From Brettanomyces bruxellensis (taxonomy: Eukaryota; Ascomycota; Pichiomycetes; Pichiales; Pichiaceae), in contig NC_054690.1 of assembly GCF_011074885.1 (NCBI RefSeq), positions 1,307,001 through 1,371,000 of the forward strand: DNA of 64,000 bases, read 5' to 3'. Positions within the stretch are counted from its first letter, which is position 1. Each line of letters begins with the position of its first letter. Below are positions 61,727 to 64,000 of the stretch, piece after piece. The notes below the pieces were generated by a model. The model worked only from the letters and a program-made list of their open reading frames with translations. It made no database searches and was not told the DNA's origin. Position numbers and translations under genes: made by a program.

Positions 61727-64000
61727 TTATAGCACTCTGCCAACAGTAGCACCTGTGGTGATATGTTGCTGCGACTTGTCCACTTTTCTGAGCTTAGTTC
61801 CTACGTTTATTTCGCCGAGCAATGCACCGATTGTATTCTGCGGAATTTCAGCTGAAGAATTTTTGGCTGGAGCTGAAGCTTGGGGAACAGGGGGTGGAAT
61901 TGGTGCTGAAGACTGGGGAACAGGGGGTAGAATTGGTGCTGAAGACTGGGGAACAGGGGGTGGAAGTGGTGCTGAAGTTTGAGGAACAGGAGGTGGTACT
62001 GGTGCAGAAGCTTCTGGAACCGATCCTTCCGGAATAGGAGGTGCAACAGGTGCAGAAACTTCTGGAATAGGAGGTGCAGGTGGAATTTCCGCCGGTGCAG
62101 ATCCCTCTCTTGAACCTTCTTGCGTATTTTCACCACTTACACCAGAACTTGGGGCCTTAGAAGCAGCATCCGCCCACTCATCTTCTGTTTCTTCCTGAGA
62201 CGTTGCCTGGCCAGTTAGCTCGCTTTTCTCCTCTTCCTTCTTTTCTTCAGCCTTGTCACTTCCACTTCTTCCCTTCTCATCATCGGTTTTTACACTATTC
62301 TGCCGGCTGCCACCCCCAAAGAGCATGTCGGCCAACGCAGCCTGCTTTGAGCTGCTTGGAATCTCATCATCACTATCTTCATTCTCCCCCTTGCTCTCTT
62401 CCTCATCGGACCATCCATCATCTCCAAGACCTCTCTGTGCAGCACGCTGTGCTTCCAACTTCTGCGTGTCGATTTCCGGCCCTTTGTGTGCAGACTTGAA
62501 GAACGGATTGTTGTTTCTCATAACCTCAGCTTTGGATTTCTCGGCTTTCTCCGGTTTTTCTGCCTTCTCACCTGCTTTCTGTGCAGGTTCTGCCTTTGCC
62601 ATGTGTGCAAATGGATTGTTATTGATTGCCGGAACTCCACCTGCCGCTTTTTCTGCATTTCCTGCTGCTTTTTCTGCACTGCCTGCCTTGCTACTGCCAG
62701 AAACAACACGTGAAGCTGGTACTGGAGGCGGTGCAACAGGCCGAGTTTCCTTTTTAACTGGAACCTCATCTTCACTGCTGTCATCTGCCTCTTCTTTTCT
62801 CAAGGCCTCCATCTGTGCTTTCAACTCTGCAATTCTCCTTGCACGTCTTTCCTGCTTCTTCCGCTTGTGCTCTTTTTCCTTTTCTTCCAAGGCCTTTTTT
62901 TGTGCGAGAAGAGCTTTGATTTCCTCATCTTCTTCGTCTTCGTCTTCTTCGGCAGTCTCGATTGGTTCTACAGCAGCATGTTGGGGAGGAGTAGAAGGTT
63001 TAGGTTGTTGTAAAGCTGCTTTTGGAGCTGTTTTGAGGGCTGCTTTTGGAACTGTTTTTGGAACTGCGTTTGGAACTGCTTCTGAGGCTGCTTTTCCCAC
63101 TTCTTCCACTTCTTCCACCTTCACTGCCTCGTCCTCTCTCCGAGTCCTAATCCCAAGTTTTGCCAACCGATCCCTCATCCTCTTCTCGGCCTTCTCCTTG
63201 ATCCGCTTCGCACGATCCTCCACATTGCTTCTTGCCTGCTGAACTGCCCCAGATATGGTGGCCAAACCTGAAGACACCGCAGCATTTTGTGGTGGCACAT
63301 TGCTGCTTGCTGCATTATGCGGCATCTGCCTCCTGGCACCGTTTAGCTGGCCAATAAAACTCCTAACTGCGCCTGAAACAACACCCTCGGCCAACTCCCA
63401 CTTCCTGTAACCGGCCTCAGAGGTGTTGCTCACAGATAAAGAAGACTGGATGTCCTTGACCATCTCGCCAATCGACGCGTCGATGTCCTGGACGGCCCCA
63501 GTAGTCTCCTCAGCCTCCTGCCGCGCCTTCTTCGACTCCTGCTCGAGTTTTTCCTCGTTGCTTTCAAAGGCATCGATGTTTGGAGCCGGCCGACCGGTTA
63601 ACCGTGCCATTCTGGCCTGGATCAATGCTTTCTGCTTGGCAATTCTCCTGTCTCTGTTTGTTACCTCGCCGTTTGGTCCCGTACCTTTAATCGAAATGCC
63701 TGTAGGGTTGCTTTTCTGCAATTTGCACCGGTACAACTCCAGCTTTGTTGCACTCACCTGATCTGCAACCCGCCTGATCTCATCCACAAGTGATGGAACC
63801 TGCCCAAACGACTTCTGAAGACGCTGCATCAGCTTTCTCTTCTCCTCGGCCGAAGTGCCGCTTGCCGAGTCCTCGATCCGGGTCTGAAGATTCTGGATCT
63901 GCTCTTTCAGGGAGTTGATTTCTCTCATATCCGAGTCCATCTCTCTCTGCCGGTCTTCATCCTGTGCATCTGCCGAATCGAGCAAGATCTTCTTCTCGCG
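61727..64000 (-). CDS. PAN1: Pan1-like endocytic scaffold, C-terminal part (5' end outside window)
   Basis: At least 757 codons, open to the right edge. The visible part starts in a coiled coil, followed by a region with SFIGQLNGARRQ, a highly charged helix (EEKEKEHKRKKQERRARRIAELKAQ split by loops) and the repeated NNNPF/NNPFF motifs. A proline-rich array follows, and the C-terminal block IGALLGEINVGTKLRKV ends with a WH2-like LRKV. This layout is that of Pan1, the EH-domain scaffold that activates Arp2/3 at actin patches. The EH domains would lie beyond the window. NPF motifs bind EH domains and the prolines bind SH3 proteins and profilin. Confidence 0.82.
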   Translation of the reverse strand, partial: REKKILLDSADAQDEDRQREMDSDMREINSLKEQIQNLQTRIEDSASGTSAEEKRKLMQRLQKSFGQVPSLVDEIRRVADQVSATKLELYRCKLQKSNPTGISIKGTGPNGEVTNRDRRIAKQKALIQARMARLTGRPAPNIDAFESNEEKLEQESKKARQEAEETTGAVQDIDASIGEMVKDIQSSLSVSNTSEAGYRKWELAEGVVSGAVRSFIGQLNGARRQMPHNAASSNVPPQNAAVSSGLATISGAVQQARSNVEDRAKRIKEKAEKRMRDRLAKLGIRTRREDEAVKVEEVEEVGKAASEAVPNAVPKTVPKAALKTAPKAALQQPKPSTPPQHAAVEPIETAEEDEDEEDEEIKALLAQKKALEEKEKEHKRKKQERRARRIAELKAQMEALRKEEADDSSEDEVPVKKETRPVAPPPVPASRVVSGSSKAGSAEKAAGNAEKAAGGVPAINNNPFAHMAKAEPAQKAGEKAEKPEKAEKSKAEVMRNNNPFFKSAHKGPEIDTQKLEAQRAAQRGLGDDGWSDEEESKGENEDSDDEIPSSSKQAALADMLFGGGSRQNSVKTDDEKGRSGSDKAEEKKEEEKSELTGQATSQEETEDEWADAASKAPSSGVSGENTQEGSREGSAPAEIPPAPPIPEVSAPVAPPIPEGSVPEASAPVPPPVPQTSAPLPPPVPQSSAPILPPVPQSSAPIPPPVPQASAPAKNSSAEIPQNTIGALLGEINVGTKLRKVDKSQQHITTGATVGRVL
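61880..62000 (-). repeat. 33-nt tandem repeat encoding SAPxxPPVPQx in PAN1
   Basis: About four units of 11 residues (such as SAPILPPVPQS and SAPIPPPVPQA) within the proline-rich region. Confidence 0.85.

Noticed and set aside
62253..63242. 329-codon plus-strand frame opposite PAN1
   Set aside because: Ser/Phe/Ala-rich antisense reading of Glu/Lys/Ala repeats; no independent support.
1..64000. CRISPR arrays, bacterial operons, plasmid or phage elements
   Set aside because: The gene set, splice signals and Pol III tRNA gene are eukaryotic; no direct-repeat/spacer array was seen.

Overview
This window is nuclear DNA from an ascomycete budding yeast (Saccharomycotina). Almost every recognisable product is a yeast housekeeping or regulatory protein: Opy2, forkhead, Rad9, Stp1/2, Ymd8, Saf1, Gtb1, Ptc7, Tim11, Nmd2, MrpL35, Exo1, Sec24 and Pan1. 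Genes are compact and mostly intronless, and there is one tRNA-Met. CTG reads sensibly as Leu; for example it falls on hydrophobic strand positions of the Sec24 trunk, so I see no sign of the CTG-Ser clade. The background is AT-rich with GC-rich islands, and one base at 13643 is ambiguous, so this is draft sequence. The species is not determined. A Pichiaceae-type yeast such as Brettanomyces is only a guess.

Layout. 0.3-7.0 kb: OPY2, a forkhead gene with a 5' intron, and a YBP1-like gene. 7.6-15.7 kb: a helical-repeat protein of unknown function, divergent from RAD9, then a GPI-anchored yapsin-like protein whose two active-site motifs are damaged. 17.6-19.4 kb: an STP1/STP2-type zinc-finger factor between long non-coding flanks. 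20.9-28.6 kb: YMD8, SAF1, a small two-helix membrane protein, and a HAD/CECR5-type hydrolase. 29.0 kb: tRNA-Met(CAU). 31.1-32.5 kb: a Zn2Cys6 factor with an apparent one-base frameshift. 32.5-38.6 kb: a 6-kb gene desert with two possible gene relics. 38.6-48.5 kb: GTB1, PTC7, TIM11, NMD2, MRPL35 and a small hypothetical gene. 49.3-51.9 kb: a large GC-rich gene of unknown function. 53.6-57.0 kb: a CUE-AlkB-GRF protein and EXO1. 57.8-64.0 kb: SEC24 and the 3' part of PAN1, which runs off the right edge.

The genes do not form a pathway cluster. Some themes recur: DNA damage (RAD9, EXO1, the AlkB-like protein and a possible relic glycosylase), stress and nutrient signalling (OPY2, STP1, YBP1-like), and the secretory/endocytic system (GTB1, SEC24, PAN1, YMD8). 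GTB1 and PTC7 converge with only 4 bases between stop codons.

No clearly new multi-gene system was found. The most useful leads are the forkhead intron, the yapsin pseudo-protease, the CUE-AlkB-GRF architecture, the possible dual N-terminus of PTC7, the relics in the desert, and a palindromic 12-14-mer recurring inside unrelated coding regions. Function calls rest on reading motifs by eye; no database search was run.
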